Assembly: GCA_035527715.1 (NCBI GenBank)
Contig: DATKZY010000037.1
Span: 1 to 59,738 of the forward strand
Direction of reading: 5' to 3'
Origin: DSUN01 sp035527715
GTDB lineage: Bacteria; Planctomycetota; PUPC01; DSUN01
Length of the DNA: 59,738 nt
Part shown: in pieces, positions 17,845-26,203 of the stretch
Numbering within the stretch: the stretch's first letter is position 1
How the letters are laid out: each line of letters opens with the position of its first letter
Made by a program: the position numbers and the translations under genes
The notes under the pieces: generated by a model
Database searches by the model: none
What the model saw: only the letters and a program-made list of their open reading frames with translations
What the model was told of the DNA's origin: nothing

Positions 17845-20157
17845 ATGGCCATAACCCAGAAATACAGGCTGATGTCGATCGGCACGCCGCTCGGCGACGA
17901 CGTCCTGCTGATCCGCGGCATCAGCGGGTTCGAGGAGCTCAGCCGGCTGTCCCGCTACGAGCTCGACCTCCTCAGCGAGGATGAGGAGATCGACTTCGAC
18001 CAGATCGTCGGGAAGAACGTCACGGTGCGCATCGAGACGACGAAGGGCGTCACGCGGTACGTGAACGGGCTGGTCAGCCGCTTCTCGCAGAGCCGTCGGG
18101 TGGGGCGTCTCGCCTCGTACCGCGCCACCATCGTGCCCTGGCTGTGGCTGCTCACCCGCACGAGCGACTGCCGGATCTTCCAGGAGATGACCGTCCCCGA
18201 CATCGTCAAGCAGACCTTCCGCGACCACGGGCTCACCGACTTCGACGACCGCCTCACCACGACCTACCGGGAGTGGGAATACTGCGTCCAGTACTGTGAG
18301 ACGGACTTCAACTTCGTGAGCCGCCTGATGGAGCAGGAGGGCATCTACTACTACTTCGAGCACGAGAACGGCAAGCACACGCTGGTCCTGTGCGACGCTC
18401 CGAGCACGCACCAGCCGTTCTCCGGCTACGACACGATCAGCTATCGCCCCCCCGGGCAGGCCACGACCGATGTTGAGCACATCCGCGACTGGCACATCGA
18501 GAAGGTCGTCCAGCCCGGCGCCTACACCCACGACGACTTCGACTTCAAGAACCCCAGGAAGGAGCTGGAGGCCCAATCCAAGATCACCCGGACCCACGCG
18601 GCCTCCGAGTTCGAGATCTACAACTTCCCTGGACAATACACGGAGTTTGCCGACGGCGAAAGCTACGCGCGCATCCGCATCGAGGAGTTCGGCGCGCAGC
18701 ACGAGATCGCCAGCGGCAGCGGCGATACGCGCGGCGTCTGCACGGGCTGCAAGTTCGAGCTCGAGGACTACCCGCGCCAGGACCAGTGCCGCGAGTACCT
18801 GGTCACCTCCGCGTCCCTCAACGCCCAGTCCGACGAATTCGTCTCCGGCGGCGGCACGGGCAGCTTCTTCGATTGCAGCTTCACTGCCATCCCTGCCGAC
18901 AAGCAGTACCGCCCCGCGCGCGTGACGCCCAAGCCCCTGATGCAGGGCCCGCAGTCGGCGGTCGTGGTCGGGCCCGCCGGCCAGGAGATCTACACCGATC
19001 CGCACGGCAGGGTGAAGGTGCAGTTCCACTGGGACCGCCGCTCGGCGGGCGACGAGACCAGCTCGTGCTGGATCCGCGTGGTCCAGGCCTGGGCCGGCAA
19101 GAAGTGGGGCACCATCTTCATCCCCCGCATCGGCCAGGAACTCGTCATCGACTTCTTCGAGGGCGACCCCGACCAGCCGTTCTGCGCTGGACGCCTCTAC
19201 AACGGCGAGGCCACGCCCCCCTACGACCTCCCCGCCGAGAAGACGAAGAGCACGATCAAGAGCAACTCCTCGATGGGTGGCCAGGGCTACAACGAGATCC
19301 GCTATGAGGACGAGAAGGGCGAGGAGCAAATCTACGTCCACGCGGAGAAGGACGAAGACGTCCGCGTCGAGAACGACTCCAAGGAGTGGATCGGCAACGA
19401 CCGCCACCTGATCGTGGAGGGGAGCCAGTACGAGAAGGTCACCGGGAGCAAGCACCTCCACGTCGTCGAGGACCAGTTCGAGAAGGTAGTGGGTGACCTC
19501 CACCAGACAGTCACGACCAACCACAACGAGAAGATCGGTCAGAGCATGTCCCTCGAAGTCGGTATGAAGCACGACGTGAAGGTGGGCCTGAGCTACAAGC
19601 TGAAGGCGATGACCATTGACCTCAAGGCCGACGGTCAGTTGAACATCGAAGCGCCGATGATCAATATCAAGGCGGGTGCTATGTGCACCATTGACGGCGG
19701 CGGCGTGCTCACCCTCAAAGGCGGCATCGTCCTGATCAACAGCGGCGGCAACGCCCAGAGCGCCAAGGCCGCCTCGCCCGACGCGCCTACGGCGCCGACC
19801 GATCCGCTCGAGGCCGACACCGATGTGGCAGGCGAGGTGGACGCAGCCGTCACCGCGCCCACGCGGCCCACGCCGGCCACCTACAGCGACGCCGCGATGG
19901 TGATGAAGCAGGCCGCCGAGGACGGCACGCCCTTCTGCGAAGAATGCGAGCGCGCCCGCCAAGAGGCAGAAGCCGCGCAGAGCGGCGGCGAGCCGGGGAC
20001 CGGGGGCACGGGCTCAGGGACCCAGCAGGGCGGCTCGGCGTCGGGGTCCGGGGGCGAGGGCTCGGGGACCCAGCAGGGCGGCACGACGTCGGGGTCCGGG
20101 GGCGAGGGCTCCGGCACCCAGCAGGGCGGCACGGGGGGGCAAACCGACCATGACTAG
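17845..20157 (+). CDS. vgrG: T6SS spike protein VgrG (TssI) with Gly/Ser-rich tail
   Basis: Encodes 770 aa. It contains the gp27-like part (residues 1-370, with FNFVSRLMEQEGIYYYFEH), the gp5 OB-fold (around 375-450, DPHGRVKVQFHWDR and CWIRVVQAWAGKKWGT), and the triple-stranded beta-helix needle (about 480-635). An unusual tail of about 130 residues follows: an Ala/Pro/Thr linker, a CxxC pair (FCEECERA near residue 697), then GSGTQQGG repeats ending TDHD. VgrG trimerises to cap Hcp and carry PAAR and effectors. The tail may be a flexible adaptor rather than an enzyme. TATACA at 17811 lacks a good -35, so no separate promoter is called; the ATG has aagggaga upstream. Confidence 0.94.
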   Translation: MAITQKYRLMSIGTPLGDDVLLIRGISGFEELSRLSRYELDLLSEDEEIDFDQIVGKNVTVRIETTKGVTRYVNGLVSRFSQSRRVGRLASYRATIVPWLWLLTRTSDCRIFQEMTVPDIVKQTFRDHGLTDFDDRLTTTYREWEYCVQYCETDFNFVSRLMEQEGIYYYFEHENGKHTLVLCDAPSTHQPFSGYDTISYRPPGQATTDVEHIRDWHIEKVVQPGAYTHDDFDFKNPRKELEAQSKITRTHAASEFEIYNFPGQYTEFADGESYARIRIEEFGAQHEIASGSGDTRGVCTGCKFELEDYPRQDQCREYLVTSASLNAQSDEFVSGGGTGSFFDCSFTAIPADKQYRPARVTPKPLMQGPQSAVVVGPAGQEIYTDPHGRVKVQFHWDRRSAGDETSSCWIRVVQAWAGKKWGTIFIPRIGQELVIDFFEGDPDQPFCAGRLYNGEATPPYDLPAEKTKSTIKSNSSMGGQGYNEIRYEDEKGEEQIYVHAEKDEDVRVENDSKEWIGNDRHLIVEGSQYEKVTGSKHLHVVEDQFEKVVGDLHQTVTTNHNEKIGQSMSLEVGMKHDVKVGLSYKLKAMTIDLKADGQLNIEAPMINIKAGAMCTIDGGGVLTLKGGIVLINSGGNAQSAKAASPDAPTAPTDPLEADTDVAGEVDAAVTAPTRPTPATYSDAAMVMKQAAEDGTPFCEECERARQEAEAAQSGGEPGTGGTGSGTQQGGSASGSGGEGSGTQQGGTTSGSGGEGSGTQQGGTGGQTDHD
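20011..20136 (+). repeat. 48-bp tandem repeat encoding the VgrG tail
   Basis: Units at 20011-20058 and 20059-20106 and a partial third at 20107-20136. Each full unit encodes 16 residues beginning GSGTQQGG. The high DNA identity between copies suggests recent slippage or expansion. Confidence 0.8.
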
Positions 20158-20247
20158 CCTGGCCCGAGGCCGGTGTCGTTGCGTCGGCTCCGCCATCTTC
20201 GGGTTCTCGGGATGGTGGGTGGTTGGTGCAGCCGGTTCGGGCGCCCC

Positions 20248-20276
20248 TTGACGCGGCGGCACGCAAGGGGCATAAT
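20248..20276 (+). promoter_or_regulatory. Sigma70-type promoter for the PAAR/effector cassette
   Basis: TTGACG at 20248-20253, 17-nt spacer, CATAAT at 20271-20276. Predicted start is near 20283, about 32 nt before the PAAR ATG, which has ggaggaagga as ribosome-binding site. This separates the effector cassette transcriptionally from vgrG. Confidence 0.5.
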
Positions 20277-20314
20277 GGCGAGGGAGGAGTGGGAGGGGAT
20301 AGGAGGAAGGACAC

Positions 20315-20611
20315 ATGCCACCGGCAGCCCGGCTCAGCGACATGCACACGTGCCCGATGGTTGACCCCGGCCCCAAGCCCCACGTGGGCGGGCCGATCCT
20401 TCCTCCCTGCGAGCCCACCGTCCTCATCGGCTACCTGCCTGCCGCGCGGGTCACCGACATGTGCACCTGCGTCGGGCCCCCGGACGCGATCGCTATGGGC
20501 TCGGCGACGGTGACCATCGGCTTCCTGCCTGCCGCGCGGCTGGGTGACAGCACGGCTCACGGCGGCGTTATCATACCGCCCTGCTGCACGACTGTGATCA
20601 TCGGGGGGTAG
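20315..20611 (+). CDS. PAAR-domain spike tip protein
   Basis: Encodes 98 aa, a stand-alone PAAR protein. It contains two P-A-A-R motifs (LPAARVTDMCTC and LPAARLGDSTAHGG) plus an N-terminal PPAARLSDMHTCPM, with His/Cys residues suited to the zinc site at the tip. PAAR proteins sit as a sharp cone on the VgrG trimer and recruit effectors. There is no C-terminal toxin extension, so the effector must be delivered through an adaptor, consistent with the DUF4123 gene 30 bp downstream. Confidence 0.93.
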   Translation: MPPAARLSDMHTCPMVDPGPKPHVGGPILPPCEPTVLIGYLPAARVTDMCTCVGPPDAIAMGSATVTIGFLPAARLGDSTAHGGVIIPPCCTTVIIGG

Positions 20612-20641
20612 GCCGCGGGGGCAATGTGAGGAGTCGGCCCG

Positions 20642-21181
20642 ATGGCAGATGAGGCGATGGTCCAGAAGCTGCATCAGCGCCTGTTCGCGGCGCCCGACAG
20701 AAAGGTCTACGCCCTTCTCGACGGCGCTTCGGTGAAGGGCCTGCTCGACAAGCTGGACCAGTGCCGGCCCGAGTACGTCTGCCTGTACCGGGGGGAGCTG
20801 GAGCCCGACATGGCCGAGGTGGCCCCCTACCTGGTGCGGCTGGAGCCCGAGGCCAAGTTCACCCAGTGGCTCCTCACGGACGGCTGGGGCAGGCACTGGG
20901 GTATCTTCGCGGCCGCCGGCGAGAAGCTGCGTATCATGCGGGAGCACTTCCGCCGCTTCACCATGGTGCGCGGCCCCGAGGACAAGGATCTGTACTTCCG
21001 CTTCTACGACCCGCGCGTCCTGCGGACCTTTCTCCCCACGTGCACGAAGGAGGAGCTCGAGAGCTTCTTCGGCCCCGTGCTCGCCTACGTGACGGAGGAT
21101 GAGGATCCCGCCCGGATGCTGCGGTTCGCGTTCGAGCGCGGCGCCTTGCGTCGGGAGGAACTCGTGCTGCAAGGAGGCTGA
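20642..21181 (+). CDS. DUF4123 effector-adaptor chaperone (Tap/TEC-like)
   Basis: Encodes 179 aa. It matches the DUF4123 pattern: VYALLDGA near the N-terminus, APYLVRLEPEAKFTQWLL, WGRHWGIF, and FRFYDPRVLRTFLPTCT. DUF4123 proteins load a cognate effector onto VgrG/PAAR. It lies between the PAAR gene and a gene pair ending in a metallopeptidase, so it most likely serves that effector; this pairing is inference. Confidence 0.9.
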   Translation: MADEAMVQKLHQRLFAAPDRKVYALLDGASVKGLLDKLDQCRPEYVCLYRGELEPDMAEVAPYLVRLEPEAKFTQWLLTDGWGRHWGIFAAAGEKLRIMREHFRRFTMVRGPEDKDLYFRFYDPRVLRTFLPTCTKEELESFFGPVLAYVTEDEDPARMLRFAFERGALRREELVLQGG

Positions 21182-21208
21182 GAGGCCCCGCACCCGGGGG
21201 TGGAACTC

Positions 21209-21964
21209 ATGCTCCGCATCCGACCGAAGCAGGTGAAGGCGTTCGAGCAGGCCGCGGCCAAGAGCTTCCAGGACCGCATGGTCGAGCACATCCGCGAGTT
21301 CTTCCCCAAGCACTTGGCGATCCTGGGCGAGCCGGCGATCCGCGAGGTCGTCGGCCTCGGCATTGATCGGGGAAGTATCCACGGCTTCATCACCGAACAC
21401 GACCTGTGCCTCTACATTGACCTGATGCTGCTCCTGGGCTGCTTGTTCGACGAGGACCCGCAGTATCCCTGGGCCGAGGCGATCCTCAACGATAAGGGCA
21501 TCACAGACAACGCGGCACGCACCGAGCGCCTCTACGACGAGGCCATGGCGTTCCTGGATGCCGCGGCCGGCGAAGAGGGCGAGCACTTGACTCGGGCACT
21601 CGTCGCCCTTCGCAAGACGCCGCTCAAGGAGGCCTGGCAGCCCGGCCCGGGGAAGCTCGACGACCGGCTCCTGGCCCAGCTCCGCGCCCTGTGGCCCCAG
21701 AAGTGCGAGCGGGTGGGGGCGGGGCCGCTGGGCCTGATGATCGCTCGTGGCGTCGAGGCGGCGCGTGGCTGCCACCTGTCCACCGAGTTCGGCGCCCTCG
21801 TCTACGTGGTGCTGATGTTCCTCCTGGGCAGCGGGTTCGGCGCCGACCCGCAGCACCGCTGGGCGCAGGCCGTACTCAACGATGCCTCGCCCGCGGCGCG
21901 CGCGGGCAAGGCGGGTCGGCTGTGCGAGGCCGCCATGGCCCATCTGGAGGCCTGGCTGGCGTGA
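21209..21964 (+). CDS. Conserved T6SS-cassette protein with duplicated domain, function unknown
   Basis: Encodes 251 aa (ATG at 21209 with a G-rich ribosome-binding stretch 7 nt upstream; GTG at 21200 is an alternative). The N-terminus, RIRPKQVKAFEQAA, then REFFPKHL, recalls proteins I have seen beside DUF4123 genes in proteobacterial T6SS cassettes, but I cannot name a family. The protein is internally duplicated: a block around residues 70-95 (YIDLMLLLGCLFDEDPQYPWA, then AILND) recurs around 190-225 (VVLMFLLGSGFGADPQHRWAQ, then AVLND). No signal peptide, membrane span or catalytic motif is seen. A role as effector chaperone or second adaptor is plausible. Confidence 0.7.
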   Translation: MLRIRPKQVKAFEQAAAKSFQDRMVEHIREFFPKHLAILGEPAIREVVGLGIDRGSIHGFITEHDLCLYIDLMLLLGCLFDEDPQYPWAEAILNDKGITDNAARTERLYDEAMAFLDAAAGEEGEHLTRALVALRKTPLKEAWQPGPGKLDDRLLAQLRALWPQKCERVGAGPLGLMIARGVEAARGCHLSTEFGALVYVVLMFLLGSGFGADPQHRWAQAVLNDASPAARAGKAGRLCEAAMAHLEAWLA

Positions 21965-21988
21965 ACGGCGGACGCTCGGAGTGTTGCC

Positions 21989-22639
21989 ATGGGATTGTGT
22001 GACAGAAAAGGCGCGGGCAAGGCGGCCAAGGCCAAGCCCAAGACCCCCGTGAAGTCCACCACGAAGACTTGTCCGTTGGCCAGCCAGACCTATGGAAAAG
22101 CGATCAAGATCGAGGGCGACGAGAAGTTCCGCAAGAAGACCATCCAGGCGCTCAACGACATCAGGAAGACGCCGACCGGCAAGGCCATGATCGAGTCCAT
22201 CGAGAAGAGCGGGAAGACGGTCACCATCAAGCCGACGAAGGGCACAAACAACTGCGACTACACGAGCCACTCGGACCGGTTCTGCGAGCCCGCATTGTTT
22301 GAGACCAAGTGTGAGAAGGCGGGAAAAGGCACCAGTTCTGTGATCAAGTTCGACCCGGATCGCACCGCGGCTGGTACGCAACCCTGGGAGACTCGGCCTG
22401 CGGCCATCGGCCTCGCGCACGAACTCGTCCACGCGGAGCAGGCGGCCTACGGGATGACGATGGACGGGTATGCGGCCAACGACAAGAGGCCGGATCCGGC
22501 CGATCCCAAGAAGACGCACCAGGGCGACGCACGGGAGATCGAGGCCGTGGGGATCCCCCCGAACGACAAGCGACCCTTCACGGAGAACAAGATTCGCAGC
22601 GAGTGGGATCCAAAGCAGCCGGAACGCAAGTGGTACTAG
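21989..22639 (+). CDS. Putative T6SS effector: M91-type zinc metallopeptidase
   Basis: Encodes 216 aa. A Lys-rich N-terminal 30 residues precedes a domain with the zincin motif HELVH at residues 144-148 (AHELVHAEQAA). It is followed by a Glu-rich EIEAVGI segment (residues 183-189) and the downstream TENKIRSE motif. That arrangement is typical of the NleD/HopH1-like peptidase M91 family. Known M91 type III effectors cut host MAP kinases; other members occur in secreted toxins. There is no signal peptide, as expected for T6SS cargo. Its place after PAAR, DUF4123 and the duplicated-domain gene makes it the likely cargo of this cassette. Family assignment comes from motif reading alone. Confidence 0.75.
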   Translation: MGLCDRKGAGKAAKAKPKTPVKSTTKTCPLASQTYGKAIKIEGDEKFRKKTIQALNDIRKTPTGKAMIESIEKSGKTVTIKPTKGTNNCDYTSHSDRFCEPALFETKCEKAGKGTSSVIKFDPDRTAAGTQPWETRPAAIGLAHELVHAEQAAYGMTMDGYAANDKRPDPADPKKTHQGDAREIEAVGIPPNDKRPFTENKIRSEWDPKQPERKWY

Positions 22640-22643
22640 CCCT

Positions 22644-23327
22644 CTGGGCTGGGCCGCCCTCCGGGCGGCGTCGGCGGCGCTGCTGCTGGTGGCGGCGATG
22701 GCCGCGGGCGGCTGCCAGAGGACCGCCAAGGAGATGGGAAACATGCCCGAAGAATACCGCGCCGAGGCCCTCCAGTGCTCGCTCCAGGTGGCCATCGCCG
22801 CTCGCAACGCGGAGATGTTGGGTCTCACGTACACGTTCGAGAACGGCGCCAGCCGGAATGCCTATCTGTTCAACCTTCTCTACAAGCACATCGAGCCGGG
22901 GCCCATCTTTGTCACCGACGCCAATGCGGTGTACGTGGAGTTGGCTGGTGAGGACCTCGTGCTCTCCAAGAAGATCATCCCTGTGCCCCGCCACATGGAC
23001 GTGGAGAAACCGAACGTGCCCTGCACGACCCTGGTGAAGCCGGGCGAACGGTTCCAGGGGGACGTGCTTATTCCCCTGCCGCTGCAGGTGAACACGCCGT
23101 ACGAGGGGTACGAGGACGCTGACCTCGCGCCACGCCCCGTCCTGCGCAAGGCAAGCTTCGAGATCGGCTTCTTCCTCGCGAGCCCCGAGGGGGAAGCGCT
23201 GGGGGAGAAGGTCCGGACCATGGCGGGGGAAGCCACGTACTTCTACCCCTTCTCCCCATCGTCGCAGAAGCTCCTGCGGGTCGGCCCCTTCTCCGAGGCC
23301 GTGCCGGTGCGGGTGCCGCGCGAGTGA
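22644..23327 (+). CDS. Lipoprotein after the metallopeptidase, candidate immunity protein
   Basis: Encodes about 227 aa. The only start that gives a signal peptide is CTG at 22644, 4 bp after the effector stop; ATG at 22698 would lose most of it. Residues 1-23 form a hydrophobic signal peptide and AAGGC gives a lipobox with Cys at residue 24. The remainder is predicted beta-rich with no family I recognise. T6SS effectors acting in the periplasm usually travel with a periplasmic or lipoprotein immunity partner encoded directly downstream, which fits the position. It could instead be a structural lipoprotein of the apparatus. Start codon is uncertain. Confidence 0.55.
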   Translation: MGWAALRAASAALLLVAAMAAGGCQRTAKEMGNMPEEYRAEALQCSLQVAIAARNAEMLGLTYTFENGASRNAYLFNLLYKHIEPGPIFVTDANAVYVELAGEDLVLSKKIIPVPRHMDVEKPNVPCTTLVKPGERFQGDVLIPLPLQVNTPYEGYEDADLAPRPVLRKASFEIGFFLASPEGEALGEKVRTMAGEATYFYPFSPSSQKLLRVGPFSEAVPVRVPRE

Positions 23328-23343
23328 GAAGCGCATTAGGGCG

Positions 23344-23371
23344 TTGACAGGCTCGGCCTGCTGACTATACT
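23344..23371 (+). promoter_or_regulatory. Strong sigma70-type promoter for the signalling block
   Basis: TTGACA at 23344-23349, 16-nt spacer, TATACT at 23366-23371. This is the AT-richest part of the neighbourhood. Predicted start is near 23378, about 97 nt before the next ATG at 23475. The rest of the 147-bp gap holds nothing else recognisable. Confidence 0.6.
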
Positions 23372-23474
23372 ACTTGTGTGCTGGCACTGAGGCCCGGGGC
23401 AGTGCCGGCTGCCTCGGTGCGGGCGCTCTCTGGCGCCCCCGACCCGATACCTTCTCTGGTGAGCCGGAGCGAAC

Positions 23475-25469
23475 ATGGCGCTTCCCGACGCAAGTGGTTC
23501 CCGTCGCGAGATTCCCGAGGGATATGTCGCCGTTCCCATCAGCGTGGAGCAGAAGGCGGCGCCGCTGCGGATCTGCGTCCTCGCGCGCCGCCAGCCCGAC
23601 CCTGTGGGCGGCCATCTCGTCGTCCTGCGCGACCTGATCGACGGCCAGGTGTTCCTCGGCTGCGTGTTCGACGCCGGCGGTGTGCCCCAGCGCTGGGTGG
23701 AGCTGTGGGTGCAGAACCTCGATGCCTTGCCGAACACGGTTGCGGCCTACCGCGAGGCGCTGAGCAACCGTGTGCTCGATGCGCGCTGGGCGCGCCACTT
23801 CCGAGCGCTCGAGGAGATGGATGCCGACTCCCTCGTGCGGACCGGCTGGGAGACCGAGCACCCGCCGCCCGTGGTCCTGCGGCTCGAGACGTGCGAGCCC
23901 CTGTGTCCCGTGGATGGGGTGACGGGCGCGCCCTGGGTCCTGTGCCAGGACGACGCGCTCCTGGCGCGCAAGGGCCTGCTGCCCTACAGCACCTCGCTCC
24001 ACCGCTACCTGTACCTGCCCAACCTTGGCGACGAGTCCCCCTTCGTGCCCGTGACGCAGGACGCGCCCACGGGCCCGGACACGCAGGCGCCGGCCGTCGC
24101 GATGCGGGACTACCAGGACTGCGTGCCGCTCAACCTGGGCGGCGGACTGATGCTGGTGCGGCGCCTGGACCCCGTGGGCTACGAGGCGTTCGTGGACCTC
24201 CTCAGCGGGGGCTCCTGGGAGGGGGTGCTGCACGGCAGGACGCCGCTGCCGGCGGGCGTGGGGCCGAGGGAGCTGAATCAGGCGGACCCCGCGCTGCCGC
24301 TGGGCGGTCGACTCTTCCTCGGCCAGCACGGCCGGTGGGGGCGCCTGGTCGAGACGTTTCACCTCAAGCTCCGGCTGCTGGCCGACGCGCTTGCCTCGGT
24401 ACGCACGCTGGTGACACACCTCCAGCGGCCGCTCCTGAACCTGAGCGCCGAGAGCCTGCGGGTCGAGATGGGGCGGCCCGGCTGTGGCTTGCCGTATCTG
24501 TGGACGGCGCGTGCCGTGCTGGCCGACCCCGGCGATGCCGTGGCGCTGCCGATCGCGGGCACCGACACGCGCTACTACCTCCGTGTGGGTGCGGCGGGTG
24601 CCTCTGTTTACCGGCCCGCCTCCGCAGGGGACCCCGTCCGCGGCCACGGCACGGCGCGCATCCGCCAGGTCGTCCTGGGCACGCGCGAGCAGACGGTCGT
24701 CGAGGGCACCTTCGACGTCCAGGAGCGGGTGAGCGCGGGGCAGCAGGACCTTCTGTGGTTGCGCCTGAACCTCGGCGAGCGGCGCATGGACCTCTACGGC
24801 TACATTGACCCTGCGTCGGCCCTGGCGACGGGAGAGATTCGGTTCCGCACGGTGGGCCAGCGACTGGGCGAGGCCGACGCGGCGGCCCTGAAGGCGGCAG
24901 AGGGCGTGCCGCTGCGCAACACGCCCTTCGAGGTGCTGCCGCTGCTGAGCACGCCCTGCGACCTCTACAGCTTGGGCGTCCTCGCCGTCCGCACCCTCCT
25001 CGTCAACCCCCGCACCACGTTGCCCGTGGCTCTCGACGAGCTGCTGAGCCTGGCCCGCCAGGTGGCGGTGGACCACGATGGGTCGCTGGCCCTCGGCGAG
25101 CGCATCCGCCGCCTCTTCGACGCCGACAAGCGGTGGGTCCTCTCCCTGGGGCCCCAGCGGCTGACCTTCGACGAGGTGGCCCCCGAGGACGCCTTCGACC
25201 TGGTGCCGGCCGACCTGTGGTGGGACACGCTGGCGGTGATCGTGCGCATGTTCCCCGGGATCGGCCCCGACAGCGCCTGCCGGGATTTCGGGGACGCGCC
25301 GGTGGGCGGGCTGCACAAGATCTTCGACCGGGCGCTCGCCGACCTGGAGGCCCTGCTCCTGCGCACCCGCAGCCTGATTGTGATCGACTGGCGGTTCAAC
25401 CGCGAGATCCACGCGGTCCTCCGGGCGCACCTGGGCGGCGGGCGGCCCGCCGAAGGCGAGGGAACATGA
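23475..25469 (+). CDS. T6SS-locus protein with weak kinase-like C-lobe features, function unknown
   Basis: Encodes 664 aa with no signal peptide or membrane span, so cytoplasmic. I recognise no family over the whole length. Two spots resemble a degenerate protein-kinase fold: LQRPLLNLSAESLRV near residue 315, placed like a catalytic loop but without HRD, and CDLYSLGVLAVRTLL near residue 496, like the conserved D-x-(Y/F)SLG helix. Between them is a beta-rich insert of about 170 residues. If real, this is a catalytically dead kinase-like scaffold. It starts an apparent operon with the lipoprotein at 25547 and the pseudokinase fusion at 26204. Confidence 0.5.
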   Translation: MALPDASGSRREIPEGYVAVPISVEQKAAPLRICVLARRQPDPVGGHLVVLRDLIDGQVFLGCVFDAGGVPQRWVELWVQNLDALPNTVAAYREALSNRVLDARWARHFRALEEMDADSLVRTGWETEHPPPVVLRLETCEPLCPVDGVTGAPWVLCQDDALLARKGLLPYSTSLHRYLYLPNLGDESPFVPVTQDAPTGPDTQAPAVAMRDYQDCVPLNLGGGLMLVRRLDPVGYEAFVDLLSGGSWEGVLHGRTPLPAGVGPRELNQADPALPLGGRLFLGQHGRWGRLVETFHLKLRLLADALASVRTLVTHLQRPLLNLSAESLRVEMGRPGCGLPYLWTARAVLADPGDAVALPIAGTDTRYYLRVGAAGASVYRPASAGDPVRGHGTARIRQVVLGTREQTVVEGTFDVQERVSAGQQDLLWLRLNLGERRMDLYGYIDPASALATGEIRFRTVGQRLGEADAAALKAAEGVPLRNTPFEVLPLLSTPCDLYSLGVLAVRTLLVNPRTTLPVALDELLSLARQVAVDHDGSLALGERIRRLFDADKRWVLSLGPQRLTFDEVAPEDAFDLVPADLWWDTLAVIVRMFPGIGPDSACRDFGDAPVGGLHKIFDRALADLEALLLRTRSLIVIDWRFNREIHAVLRAHLGGGRPAEGEGT

Positions 25470-25546
25470 GAGAAGCCAGGACAACCGCATTGCCGAGGCA
25501 TTGCCTCTCCGTGGCTACCCAGACTCTGGCAGGAAGGAAGACGCTC

Positions 25547-26122
25547 ATGGCAACGGCATCGAGGAGAAGCGTGTGGCGTGGGCTGCTGTGGCTGCCGCTC
25601 CTGGCGCTCGCAGGGTGTGGCACGATGGGGCGATTCGACGTCATCGTCACCGTCGAGGAGCAGGGCTTCCGGAAGACCCTGGGCACTGTTCCCTCCATCG
25701 AGGTCCACATCGTCGGCATCACCGACGTCGAGTACAAGGAGTGGGCGGGGAAGTCCATGACCCAGTACTGGGAGCCCGATGACGCGCTGCGCACGACGAT
25801 GGTGCGCAAGGGCTACGCACACGTGATGACGTTCGGCGATGCGCAGCCCAAGCGCTGCGTGCTGTACCGTTCCGCGGGAGCGTGGGAGCTGTGGGAGGCG
25901 AAGGGCTCGCGGAATCTGTTCGTCCTCGCCAACTTCCCGCGGGGTCCCCAGGTGCGGGACCTCGAGGGCGAGGCGGACGCTCGGCGGCGCATCCTGCCGC
26001 TGGAGAAGGCTCGATGGCCGGGGTACTACTGGGGCAAGAAGGTCCTCTGGATCGAGGTCGCGCCCAGCGGCCTCATCTGCCACACGACGCCGAGGCCCCC
26101 TTTGCCGCCGTCGGTGCAATGA
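25547..26122 (+). CDS. Lipoprotein, possible TssJ-like component
   Basis: Encodes 191 aa. The signal peptide has a charged start (SRRS), a hydrophobic core and lipobox LAGC with Cys24. The mature part is about 167 residues, predicted beta-rich, opening with FDVIVTVEEQG. TssJ, the outer-membrane lipoprotein that contacts TssM, has this size and topology, and no other gene here is a clear TssJ. However, the usual TssJ sequence motifs are not evident, so the assignment is by elimination only. The ATG at 25547 has aggaaggaag upstream. Confidence 0.5.
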   Translation: MATASRRSVWRGLLWLPLLALAGCGTMGRFDVIVTVEEQGFRKTLGTVPSIEVHIVGITDVEYKEWAGKSMTQYWEPDDALRTTMVRKGYAHVMTFGDAQPKRCVLYRSAGAWELWEAKGSRNLFVLANFPRGPQVRDLEGEADARRRILPLEKARWPGYYWGKKVLWIEVAPSGLICHTTPRPPLPPSVQ

Positions 26123-26203
26123 GGTCGCTCCCGACTGTGCCGTACCGCGTGTGTGTGGGGAGCGCCGGGGACACGCCCCGCGTGCGGGGGGCGAGGCAGG
26201 TGA

